43,695 bases of DNA from Candidatus Aminicenantes bacterium UBA2190 (GTDB lineage: Bacteria; Acidobacteriota; Aminicenantia; UBA2199), in the NCBI GenBank assembly GCA_002335385.1, contig DCVK01000022.1, positions 1 to 43,695 on the forward strand, read 5' to 3'. The position numbers were made by a program, and so were the translations under genes. Below are positions 24,859 through 32,371 of the stretch, in pieces (the stretch's first letter is position 1; every line of letters begins with the position of its first letter). The notes under the pieces were generated by a model. That model was not told the origin of the DNA and did no database searches. It saw only the letters and a program-made list of their open reading frames with translations.

Positions 24859-25643
24859 AAGAAATGAAGCTGCAGAAATACCTGCAGGAATGCGGCGTGG
24901 CCAGCCGCCGCGACATCCGCCAATGGATCCATGAGGGCCGTTTCCAGGTCAAGGGCCGCATCGTCAGCGACCCCAATCATCCCGTGCGCTTCCCCGGCGA
25001 CGCCGTGCATCTCAACGGCAGGCTGCTGAAGCTTTCCCCGCAGGGGAAAAGCTATTTCATCCTCAACAAGCCGGTGGGCGTCGTCTCCACCCTGGCCGAC
25101 CCCGAGGGACGGTCGACGGTCGCCGCCTACATCCGCCGCATCCGCGAACGCGTCTTCCCGGTCGGGCGCCTGGACTTCAACTCCGACGGGCTCATGCTGC
25201 TGACCAATGACGGCGAGCTGGCCAACTTCATCCTGGCGGCGCGCAACTGCGTGCCCAAGACCTACCTGCTCAAGGTCAAGGGGACGCTGGGCGAGGCCAC
25301 GCGCAAGAAGCTGGAAAAGGGCATCTTTCTCGAGGGCGAGCGGCTGAACCCGTTCGCGATCGAAGAGGTGAAGACGACCGCCGCGGGCAACTCCTGGCTG
25401 CGGGTGACCATCACCGAGGGCAAGAAGCACATCCTGCGCAACGCCTTCAAGTACTCGGGCCACCCGGTGGAAAAGCTCCGGCGCGTGGCCATCGGCAGCA
25501 TCACGCTGGGCAAGCTGCCGCTGGGCGAATGGCGCGAGTTGCGCGCGGAGGAGATCGAGGCGTTCAAGCGCGAGTATGGCTACGGCGCGCCGGTCGCAGG
25601 GAAGAAAGAGGGAAGAAAAAGGGAAGAGAAAGGGAAGAGATAG
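24855..25643 (+). CDS. RluB/RsuA-family pseudouridine synthase
   Basis: rRNA pseudouridine synthase, 262 residues. The N-terminal S4 RNA-binding domain (KLQKYLQECGVASRRDIRQWI) is followed by the catalytic domain with NKPVGVVST, the active-site Asp in GRLDFNSDGLMLLTNDG, and the C-terminal block GKKHILRNAF. It probably modifies 23S or 16S rRNA; RluB or RluE/RsuA specificity cannot be decided here. The ATG overlaps the regulator stop (ATGA). The last fourteen residues (KKEGRKREEKGKR type) are encoded by the left arm of the polypurine hairpin that follows, giving a basic tail outside the normal domain. The tail looks like a by-product of repeat insertion at the gene end. Confidence 0.9.
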   Translation: MKEMKLQKYLQECGVASRRDIRQWIHEGRFQVKGRIVSDPNHPVRFPGDAVHLNGRLLKLSPQGKSYFILNKPVGVVSTLADPEGRSTVAAYIRRIRERVFPVGRLDFNSDGLMLLTNDGELANFILAARNCVPKTYLLKVKGTLGEATRKKLEKGIFLEGERLNPFAIEEVKTTAAGNSWLRVTITEGKKHILRNAFKYSGHPVEKLRRVAIGSITLGKLPLGEWRELRAEEIEAFKREYGYGAPVAGKKEGRKREEKGKR

Positions 25644-25720
25644 TGAGAAAACCCCGGAAGGGATCCTTTCCCACTCTGTTTTCTCTCTGCCTTTCCCTCT
25701 CTCTACCCTCTGTCTTCCCT
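25598..25720. repeat. Polypurine/polypyrimidine hairpin H1
   Basis: Left arm of AGGGAAGA/AAAGGGAAGAG units (25598-25655) pairs imperfectly with a right arm of CTTTCCCTCTC/TGTCTTCCCT units (about 25675-25720); the centre reads GGAAGGGATCCTTTCC. It covers the end of the pseudouridine synthase gene. Related hairpins H2 and H3 follow the next two genes. Possible terminator or processing site. Confidence 0.7.
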
Positions 25721-25817
25721 TGGAAAAGGCACTGCAGGCTTCGCCGCTTCCATGCCGGGCGAACCAATCCCCCGCGGATCTCGTATCATGTCATATCCTA
25801 ACCCAAGGAGTCCTATC

Positions 25818-26696
25818 ATGACCCGTCACATCGTGCTGGTTCTGCTGGTTGCCCTGGCCGCAACGGCGGCGCCGGCCGGGACCGCTCCGGCGACAGCGGT
25901 CGCCCCGCGCAACCTCATCGTCTTTTTCGAGTTCCTGGACAACGCCAACGGGGTGGAGGAAGCGGTGGAGTTCGTTTTCGAGCGCATGATCCGGCCCGGC
26001 GATCAGCTGATCATCCAGTCGCCGACGCGCTCCTACGGCTACTCCCCGGCCTCCTTGTCGCAGCCGAAGGCGAAGCTGATCGCCTTGACCGGAAAAAGGC
26101 TGCGCCACGACATCGCGCGCGCCGCGATCGGCTACAAGCAGGTCCTGCGGGACCTGGAAACCGCCGCCGCCGAGATCGCCGAGCACGCCTACCCGACGGG
26201 CACGGTGGACACGAACAAGGACATGAACGAGCTGTTCATCTTCTACCGCCAGGAGCTGGGCAACCTGAACCAGCTGCGCAAGGTGAACGCGGCCTCGCTG
26301 CGCGAGCTGGTCGGCGCCTTCCGCGGCCACGAGGGAGAAAACCACCTCATCATGCTGTTCGAGCGCGAATTCCGCCCCATTCCCAGGCGCGAGGCGCTGA
26401 ACGTGCTGGCCGAAATGCCCGTGTTCGCCGTCCAGGCCAACGAGCTGTTCGCCACCGTCAACCTGAATGAGGTCTTCGACGTCGCCGCCATGGCCGAGCA
26501 CTTCATCGAGGTGCCCCTGACCCAGCACTTCGTCTATGTCACTTCCAAGCACATCTCCGCCGGCGGCAACCTATTCGAGAACTCGGGCGACATCTACTCC
26601 GCCTTCAGCCGCCTGGCCCAGGCCAGCGGCGGCGTCACCGTTACGACCGCCGAGCCGGAGGAAGGGCTGAAAGCGATCCTGAAAACCTGGGAATAG
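25818..26696 (+). CDS. Secreted VWA-like paralogue 1 of 3 (no MIDAS)
   Basis: Protein of 292 residues, first of three tandem copies. The start is the ATG at 25818, which has AAGGAG eight bases upstream; an upstream in-frame ATG at 25752 lacks a site and a signal peptide. A signal peptide (about 1-25) is followed by PRNLIVFFEFLDNANGVEEA, which has the shape of a first VWA strand but without DxSxS. Later blocks include RPGDQLIIQSP, EGENHLIMLFEREFRPI, TQHFVYVTSKHIS and NSGDIYSAFSRLAQASGG. These blocks run in the same order as in the large VWFA proteins at 13298 and 36202. Function unknown; export and a protein-binding role are inferred. No transmembrane segment after the signal. Confidence 0.75.
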   Translation: MTRHIVLVLLVALAATAAPAGTAPATAVAPRNLIVFFEFLDNANGVEEAVEFVFERMIRPGDQLIIQSPTRSYGYSPASLSQPKAKLIALTGKRLRHDIARAAIGYKQVLRDLETAAAEIAEHAYPTGTVDTNKDMNELFIFYRQELGNLNQLRKVNAASLRELVGAFRGHEGENHLIMLFEREFRPIPRREALNVLAEMPVFAVQANELFATVNLNEVFDVAAMAEHFIEVPLTQHFVYVTSKHISAGGNLFENSGDIYSAFSRLAQASGGVTVTTAEPEEGLKAILKTWE

Positions 26697-26709
26697 CCGG
26701 CCATTGTTG

Positions 26710-26823
26710 CAGGGAAGACAGAGGGAAGAAAGAGAGAAGAGAAAGGGAAGAGAGAGTGGGAAAAGCCCTTTCGGAATTTTCTTCCCACTTTTTCTTCCCT
26801 CTGCCTTTCCCTTTGTCTTCCCT
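26710..26823. repeat. Polypurine/polypyrimidine hairpin H2
   Basis: Begins 14 bases after the stop of paralogue 1. Left arm AGGGAAGACAGAGGGAAGAA onward (26711-26763); right arm TTTTCTTCCCAC through TTCCCTCTGCCTTTCCC to CTTTGTCTTCCC (about 26775-26822). The arms pair over about 45 bases with mismatches. The promoter of paralogue 2 starts at its right edge. Confidence 0.72.
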
Positions 26824-26851
26824 TGAGATTCATTGTTCCAAGGTGTAAGAT
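26823..26851 (+). promoter_or_regulatory. Promoter of paralogue 2
   Basis: TTGAGA (26823-26828), 17-base spacer, TAAGAT (26846-26851). The same two boxes and spacing recur before paralogue 3 (27917-27945). Confidence 0.5.
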
Positions 26852-26881
26852 GGTCCCGGCAACTTTTTCGAGGAGGAGCCC

Positions 26882-27784
26882 ATGCGTCGCACATTGAACG
26901 GCTTGATTCTGATGATTTCCCTGGCCTGGCTGGCAACGGGGCTTTCCGGCCCGCTGCCGGCGGCGGATAGCCCGCGCAACCTGGTCGTTTTCTTCGATCT
27001 CCACGAGAGCACCGACGGCCTGGAAGACGCCGTGGCGTTCATTTTCAACAAGATGGTCGGTTCAAACGACCAGCTGATCATCCGCTCGCCCTCGGGGCTG
27101 TACGGCTTCTCCCGCGCCAAGCTGGCGCAGCCGAAGGCGGAGCTGATCGCCCTGATGCGCGACAAGCTGCGCAGCGACATCACCAAGGCGGCCCAGAGCT
27201 ACAAGCAGGTCATCAGCGAGCTGGAGCTCGCCCTGCGCAACCTGGAGGGTTTCGTCCTGCCAACGGACGTACCGTCGGACGGTTCTCCCGAGACCCGCGA
27301 CATGGGCGAGTTGTTCAACTTCTACCGCCAGGGACTGGCCAACCTGAACCAGCTGCGCAAGGTCAACGACGCCTCGCTGCGCCAGCTCGCTGACGCCTTC
27401 CGCAACCAGCAGGGGGAGAACCACATCGTCGTGCTGTTCGAGCGAGAGTACCGCCCGATCCCCCGGCGCGAGGCGCTGAACATCCTGGCCGACATGCCCA
27501 AGTTCGCCTTCCTGTCCAACGAAATATTCCTCACCGGCAACGTGAATGAACCCTTCGACGCCGGCGCCCTCGCCGAATACTTCAAGCAGATGTCACTGAC
27601 CCAGCACTTCGTCTACGTCACCGCCAAGAAAACGTCGGCCACCGGCAACCTGCTGGAGAACTCGGGCGACATCTACTCCGCCTTCAGCAAGATCGCCAAG
27701 GAAACGGGCGGATCCTGGCTGGCGACCTCCGAGCCCGTGGACGGGCTGAAAGCAATCGAAAAAAGTTGGAAGAAAGCGAAGTAA
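26882..27784 (+). CDS. Secreted VWA-like paralogue 2 of 3 (no MIDAS)
   Basis: Protein of 300 residues, collinear with its neighbours. A signal peptide (about 1-28, ending GPLPAADS) is followed by PRNLVVFFDLHESTDGLEDA, where the metal-binding serines of a true VWA domain are missing. The middle has NFYRQGLANLNQLRKVNDAS, then GENHIVVLFEREYRPIPRRE and the C-terminal block TQHFVYVTAKK..GNLLENSGDIYSAF. It starts at the ATG at 26882 with GAGGAGG nearby upstream. It is closest to paralogue 3; both share FxNxMxGxxDQLII and the ETRDxxELFN block absent in paralogue 1. It has its own promoter after hairpin H2. Function unknown. Confidence 0.75.
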   Translation: MRRTLNGLILMISLAWLATGLSGPLPAADSPRNLVVFFDLHESTDGLEDAVAFIFNKMVGSNDQLIIRSPSGLYGFSRAKLAQPKAELIALMRDKLRSDITKAAQSYKQVISELELALRNLEGFVLPTDVPSDGSPETRDMGELFNFYRQGLANLNQLRKVNDASLRQLADAFRNQQGENHIVVLFEREYRPIPRREALNILADMPKFAFLSNEIFLTGNVNEPFDAGALAEYFKQMSLTQHFVYVTAKKTSATGNLLENSGDIYSAFSKIAKETGGSWLATSEPVDGLKAIEKSWKKAK

Positions 27785-27792
27785 GGCCGCTC

Positions 27793-27918
27793 CAGGGAAG
27801 ACAAAGGGAAAGTCGGAGGGAAGGCAGAGGGAAGACAAAGTGGAAAGAGACACCCAAAAAAGCTTTTTCCACTCGCTCTTCCCTTTCTCTTCCCTCGTTC
27901 TTCCCTTTGTCTTCCCTT
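27793..27918. repeat. Polypurine/polypyrimidine hairpin H3
   Basis: Follows paralogue 2 by 9 bases. Left arm AGGGAAGACAAAGGGAAAGT and further units to about 27848; centre with GAGACACCCAAAAAAGC; right arm from CTTTTTCCACTC to CTTTGTCTTCCCTT (about 27862-27918). It is the longest of the three hairpins and its outer units match H2 almost base for base. Confidence 0.72.
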
Positions 27919-27945
27919 GAGATTCACAGTTCCAAGATGTAAGAT
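27917..27945 (+). promoter_or_regulatory. Promoter of paralogue 3
   Basis: TTGAGA (27917-27922), 17-base spacer, TAAGAT (27940-27945). The surrounding leader up to AAGGAGGATCCA is also conserved with that of paralogue 2. Confidence 0.5.
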
Positions 27946-27974
27946 AATCCCGGCTACATTTCAAGGAGGATCCA

Positions 27975-28880
27975 ATGCTTCGCAGAAACCTGTTCACCAT
28001 CGCGGCGATCGCCCTGACCCTGCTGGCCGCCGCCGGCCCGGGGGACCTGGCTGCCGCAACCCCGCGCAACCTGATCGTCTTCTTCGAGTTCATCGAGCCC
28101 GGCGTCGGCGTGGAAAGCGCGGTGGAGTTCATCTTCAACAGGATGCTCGGCCCCAGCGACCAGCTGATCATCCAGTCGCCGCTGCGAGTGTACGGCTTCT
28201 CCCCGAAGACCCTGTCACGGCCCAAGGCCGAACTGATCGCCATGATGAGCGAGAAACTGCGCGGCGACATTTCCCAGGGGGCGCAGGGCTACCAACAGGT
28301 CATCAGGGACCTGGAAGGCGCCGTCCGCAACCTGGAAGGATTCGTCATGCCGTCGGGCATACCCACGGATGAGGGCATGACCGGCGCCCCCGAGACCCGC
28401 GACCTGAGCGAGCTGTTCAATTACTACCGCCAGGGGCTGGCCAACCTGGCCCAGTTGCGCAAGGTCAACGATGCCTCGCTGCGCCAGCTGTCCGGGGCCT
28501 TCCGCGGCCAGAAGGGGGAGAATCACATCGTTGTTTTCTTCGAACGCGAGTTCCGCCCTGTCCCCCGGCGCGAGGCGCTGAACATCCTGGGCGACATGCC
28601 CAAGTTCGCCTTTCAAGCCAACGAGCTGTTCACCATCGGCAACCTGAAAGAGCCCGTCGATGCCGCCGCCCTGGCCGATTTTTTCAAGCAGGTGCCGCTG
28701 ACCCAGCACTTCATCTACGTCACGGGCAAGAGCGCCTCGGCCAGCGGCAACCTGCTCGAGAACTCGGGAGACATCTACTCCGCCTTCAGCAAGGTCGCCC
28801 GTGCCACCGGCGGTGTCTGCGAGACGGTCGCCGAGCCCGTGGACGGGCTGAAAGCGGTGGTGAAGGCCTGGAAGCATTAG
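27975..28880 (+). CDS. Secreted VWA-like paralogue 3 of 3 (no MIDAS)
   Basis: Protein of 301 residues with AAGGAGG seven bases before its ATG. A signal peptide (about 1-28) is followed by PRNLIVFFEFIEPGVGVESA, NRMLGPSDQLIIQSP, a small insert (GIPTDEGMTGAPE), then GENHIVVFFEREFRPVPRRE and NSGDIYSAFSKVARATGG. Like its two neighbours it has the overall strand order of a VWA-like domain but no MIDAS. The TAG stop (28878-28880) is itself the first unit of a TAGACG repeat array that fills the next spacer. Unlike paralogues 1 and 2 it is not followed by a polypurine hairpin. Function unknown; an envelope or secreted role is inferred from the signal peptide. Confidence 0.75.
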   Translation: MLRRNLFTIAAIALTLLAAAGPGDLAAATPRNLIVFFEFIEPGVGVESAVEFIFNRMLGPSDQLIIQSPLRVYGFSPKTLSRPKAELIAMMSEKLRGDISQGAQGYQQVIRDLEGAVRNLEGFVMPSGIPTDEGMTGAPETRDLSELFNYYRQGLANLAQLRKVNDASLRQLSGAFRGQKGENHIVVFFEREFRPVPRREALNILGDMPKFAFQANELFTIGNLKEPVDAAALADFFKQVPLTQHFIYVTGKSASASGNLLENSGDIYSAFSKVARATGGVCETVAEPVDGLKAVVKAWKH

Positions 28881-29213
28881 ACGTTAGACGCTAGACGCCA
28901 GACGTTAGTAAGACAAGATCGCGTTGTGACAAAAAAATAGGGGATTGCTTTTTTCTTGCGGGCTACTAATGTCGAATGTCACGATATTCGTGGTCGTTCC
29001 CTTTCTTGCTAACCATTAACGTCTAATGTCTCGATATTCGAGGTCGTGATGTTAGACGTTAGACGTCAGACGTTAGCCAGGCGCTCGTTGACCAAGAAAC
29101 ATCAGCTGCCAGGCGTTGAACATCAGCAAGATCAAGGCCGGGGTAGAACAGCAGATCGAAAAAGTGCTGTTTTCTTGCTAACCACTAACGTCTAGCATCT
29201 AACGTCTGACGTC
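28880..29213. repeat. TAGACG repeat arrays forming two large inverted repeats
   Basis: Fills the 409-bp gap before the GWxTD operon. First pair: GACGTTAGACGCTAGACGCC from 28880 against CCATTAACGTCTAATGTC (29013-29030). Second pair: GTTAGACGTTAGACGTCAGA (29051-29070, array to 29076) against CACTAACGTCTAGCATCTAA (29183-29202, array to 29213), around a roughly 105-base unique loop. Between them lie two small palindromes, CACGATATTCGTG (28980-28992) and CTCGATATTCGAG (29030-29042). No gene is seen. Confidence 0.7.
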
Positions 29214-29261
29214 TTTCCCCTGTTTCCCGGCGCCAATCATCTTCGGCAATCCGTCCTGTTA

Positions 29262-29270
29262 TGCTATAAT
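29262..29270 (+). promoter_or_regulatory. Extended -10 promoter of the GWxTD operon
   Basis: TGC-TATAAT ending at 29270, no good -35 box (TTCGGC at a 17-base distance). It is the third copy of TGCTATAAT in the window. The ATG of the first gene is 19 bases further; a three-codon ATG-AGG-TTT-TGA (29275-29286) lies between. Confidence 0.5.
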
Positions 29271-29289
29271 GACGATGAGGTTTTGAACC

Positions 29290-31395
29290 ATGCCATCACC
29301 CGCAATCGTTCCGCCTTCCGGCGCCGGCGCGCGCGCCAGGCGCCGCGCATCCTTCATCCTGGGATCCGTGCTCATCGTCTCCAGCCTGCTCTCCGGCGCC
29401 GATGCCAAGAGCCCGCCGCTGGCGGAGAAATACCGCCAGTGGCTCGAGCTGGTCGATTACATCATCACCCCGACCGAGCGCAAGATCTTCATGGACCTGG
29501 CCAACGACCGCGACCGCGAGGCCTTCGTCAACATCTTCTGGAACCAGCGCGACCCCAACCGCGGCACCCCGGAGAACGAGTTCAAGGACGAGCACAGCCG
29601 GCGTTTCCAGTATGCCAACCGCTATTACGGTTTCACTTCGCCCCTGCCCGGCTGGAAGACCGACCGCGGCCGCATCCACATCCTGCTGGGTCCTCCGGTC
29701 AACCGCAGCGAGGTGTTCAACAGCTACCTCTACCCCATCGAGATCTGGGAGTATTTCGGCGACCCGGGCAAGGGGTTGCCGACGATGTTCAATGTCGTGT
29801 TCTACCGCAAGGGGGGGGCGGGCGACTTCAAGCTCTACATTCCCGCCGTGGACGGCCCCGACCAGCTGTTGGTCACCCAGGTCGGGGAATTCAGTTCGCA
29901 GGACTACCGGGCCATCTACCAGAAGATCCTCGAGATCAAGCCCGAGGTCGCCGACGTCGCCCTGACGCTGATCCCCGGCGAGCGCACTAGCAACTTCGCC
30001 CCCTCCATGCGCGACATGACCCTGATGGCCAAGATCAGCGACCTGCCCAAGGAAAACATCAACACCACCTACGCCAGCCAGTTCCTGCGCTTCAAATCCT
30101 ATGTCGACATCCAGCAATCGGTCGACTACCTCGGCAGCCGCCACGAGATCCTGCTGTTGCGCGATCCGGTCTCGGGGCTGAATCTCCTCCATTTCGCCAT
30201 CTGGCCGGAGCGGGTCTCGGTCGACTACTCCGCGGACACCAAGAGATATACCTGCTCCTACAAGCTGGTCATCGACCTGCGCCAGGACGAGCGCATCATC
30301 TACCAGCATACCAAGAACCTGCCCTTCGCGTATGACAAGGACGAGATGGAAAAGACCCTGGCCAACGGACTTATCCTGGCCGACGTCCTGCCGGTGATCG
30401 ACGGCGACCTCGAGATCACCGTGCTCGTACAGAACTCGGTCAACCGCGAATTCGCCTCCTTCAGCGAAAAGATCCGCGTCCCGGCACCGGGAGAGGCGGC
30501 GCTCTTCGGCCCGCTGGTCTCCTACCGCATCCAACGCGACGCCCGGGCGACGATTGGAGCCTACTCTTTGCAGAACATCCACGCCAGCCCCGATCCCCAG
30601 CGCACCTTCGGGGAAAAGGAGCCGCTGCAGGTCCTGCTGGCCGTCGACCACGGCGCTGCCGCGGCCACGCCCGCCCCTGAGCTCGAGCTGATCAGCGTGC
30701 CCGCCGCCGGCGCCGACCCGGTTTCCAGGCGCCTGACCCCACGCGCCGAGGGCGGCCAGGCCATCCAGGCGTACACCGCCGACCTGGGCACCCTGCCCGC
30801 CGGCTATTATCGCCTGCGGGCCAGCCTGCGCGATCCCGCCGGCAGGGGGGAGAGCCTCGGCAGCGAGACGAACTTCACCGTGTCCCGGCTGCCGGTGCTG
30901 GAACACCCCACGTTCGCGGCGCCGACCCTGGCCGTCGAGCGCGGCTACCTGCTGCTCGGCATGCTGGCCGTGCAGTACGAAGCCAGCGGCCGCATGGAGG
31001 ACGCGGCTCTCGCTTACGAGCAGGCACTGCGCCAGGGCGGCGGCAATCCCGCGCTGCGCATCGCCTACGCCCGTTTTCTGCTGGGGCGGGAAAAGTTCGA
31101 ACAACTGCTCGCGGTGCTGGCGCCCGTTCAGGAGCAGGAGCGGACCACCTTCGAATTCCAGGCGCTGCGCGGCAAGGCCCTGTACCGGCTCAGCCGCTGG
31201 CAGGAGGCCGTCGACGCGCTGCTCAAGGCCAACACCCTGTATGACAGCGACATCACGGTGCTGAATGCCCTGGGCTTCTCCTTCCTGCGCCTGGGCAACC
31301 CCCAGGAAGCCAGGAAGGCCTTGTCCGCTTCGCTGAAGATCAAGGCCGGGCAGCCCGATATCGCCGACCTGCTGAAACAAACGGAGGCCAGATGA
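29290..31395 (+). CDS. GWxTD-domain protein with TPR tail
   Basis: Exported protein of 701 residues. A signal peptide (about 20-39 of the reading, ending SGADAKSPP) is followed by a GWxTD domain: YIITPTERKIFMDL, FVNIFWNQRDPNRGTPENEF, and the signature GWKTD (residues 121-125) in PGWKTDRGRIHILLGPP. The C-terminal 160 residues hold TPR units (LAYEQALRQGGGNPALRIAYARF and similar). The GWxTD family is found mainly in Acidobacteria-like and related phyla and has no established function. It opens a four-gene operon; its stop overlaps the next ATG (ATGA). GAGG nine bases upstream supports the start. A part in an envelope complex together with the other TPR proteins of the operon is inferred. Confidence 0.85.
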   Translation: MPSPAIVPPSGAGARARRRASFILGSVLIVSSLLSGADAKSPPLAEKYRQWLELVDYIITPTERKIFMDLANDRDREAFVNIFWNQRDPNRGTPENEFKDEHSRRFQYANRYYGFTSPLPGWKTDRGRIHILLGPPVNRSEVFNSYLYPIEIWEYFGDPGKGLPTMFNVVFYRKGGAGDFKLYIPAVDGPDQLLVTQVGEFSSQDYRAIYQKILEIKPEVADVALTLIPGERTSNFAPSMRDMTLMAKISDLPKENINTTYASQFLRFKSYVDIQQSVDYLGSRHEILLLRDPVSGLNLLHFAIWPERVSVDYSADTKRYTCSYKLVIDLRQDERIIYQHTKNLPFAYDKDEMEKTLANGLILADVLPVIDGDLEITVLVQNSVNREFASFSEKIRVPAPGEAALFGPLVSYRIQRDARATIGAYSLQNIHASPDPQRTFGEKEPLQVLLAVDHGAAAATPAPELELISVPAAGADPVSRRLTPRAEGGQAIQAYTADLGTLPAGYYRLRASLRDPAGRGESLGSETNFTVSRLPVLEHPTFAAPTLAVERGYLLLGMLAVQYEASGRMEDAALAYEQALRQGGGNPALRIAYARFLLGREKFEQLLAVLAPVQEQERTTFEFQALRGKALYRLSRWQEAVDALLKANTLYDSDITVLNALGFSFLRLGNPQEARKALSASLKIKAGQPDIADLLKQTEAR

Positions 31396-32336
31396 AACAT
31401 CGTGACCGCACCGTGCTCGCCTGGCCGACGCTGTTCCTGGCGCTGTTTGCGCTCGCCGTGCCTACGGCAGCGGCGGCGAAGCTCGATCCCGACAGCGAAG
31501 AATTCTTCCGCATGGCGCGCCATTTCATGACCCGCGACGAGGAGAAGGCGTTCGGCAACCTCGCCAGCCCGGAACTGCGCCGGGAATTCATCGACGCCTT
31601 CTGGGAGATCCGTGACCCCTCGCCCGGCAGCGAAGAAAACGAATTCCGCGCCGAACTGGAGGAGCGCTTCGAGTTCGTCAACAGGTACCTGCGCGAAGCC
31701 AACCGCCCGGGCTGGGATACGGCACGCGGAATGGTCTACATGGTGCTGGGACCGCCCAGCATCATGAACGCGGGCACGACGCCGTATCCCTCGGGATCCC
31801 CCATGTCCCAGCTGAGCGACATGGAGGCGGGCAAGGGCGTCATCGTATGGCCTTACCAGAACCTGAATTTTTACGTGATCTTCATCGACCGCCAGGGGTA
31901 TGGCGTATATGAGCTGGATATGCAGCGCACCGCGCCGCGGCTGCTGGACCTTCTGAAATCGGCCAAGACCCGTTTCATCCACGGCGACAAGGGGGCCGAG
32001 GAACGCATACTGGAGTTCACGGCCAGGATCGAGCCGGAGCGGGGCCTGGTGCTCATCTCCATCCCGGTCAAGGACCTGCGCTATGAGATCGATGCCGACG
32101 GCAGGTACACGGCCCGCATCCACCTGGCGGCCAACCTCTACCTGCCCGACGGTTCGATTCTCACCCACAAGGACAACCGGCGCATCGCCCTCGACCCGGA
32201 GACACAGGATAAGGGACGGCTGGCGATCGAGTGGACGATCCCGCTGAAAAAGGGCAAGACCCAGGTCGACCTGCTGGTGCTGGACCAGGTCGGCGGAGTG
32301 TCGAACCGGCGCCTGTTAACGGTGAAAAAAAAGTGA
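31392..32336 (+). CDS. GWxTD-domain protein (short form)
   Basis: Exported protein of 314 residues: a signal peptide (about 8-28, ending PTAAAAKLDP) followed by a single GWxTD-type domain (FRMARHFMTRDEEKAF, FIDAFWEIRDPSPGSEENEF and PGWDTARGMVYMVLGPPS). The signature ends in Ala rather than Asp (GWDTA). The remaining part is beta-rich (RGLVLISIPVKDL, then WTIPLKKGKTQVDLLVLDQVGG) and matches the C-terminal domain common after GWxTD. No TPR region is present. Overlaps the preceding gene by four bases. The two GWxTD proteins are probably partners, judged from co-translation; activity unknown. Confidence 0.82.
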   Translation: MKHRDRTVLAWPTLFLALFALAVPTAAAAKLDPDSEEFFRMARHFMTRDEEKAFGNLASPELRREFIDAFWEIRDPSPGSEENEFRAELEERFEFVNRYLREANRPGWDTARGMVYMVLGPPSIMNAGTTPYPSGSPMSQLSDMEAGKGVIVWPYQNLNFYVIFIDRQGYGVYELDMQRTAPRLLDLLKSAKTRFIHGDKGAEERILEFTARIEPERGLVLISIPVKDLRYEIDADGRYTARIHLAANLYLPDGSILTHKDNRRIALDPETQDKGRLAIEWTIPLKKGKTQVDLLVLDQVGGVSNRRLLTVKKK

Positions 32337-32371
32337 TCGATAGATCCGAAGCGGATCAAAGGAGGATGTCC

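Noticed and set aside
28914..29180. Integron attC-like site or small ORFs in the TAGACG spacer
   Set aside because: No integrase gene, no attC core sites that I can identify and only short frames without ribosome sites.
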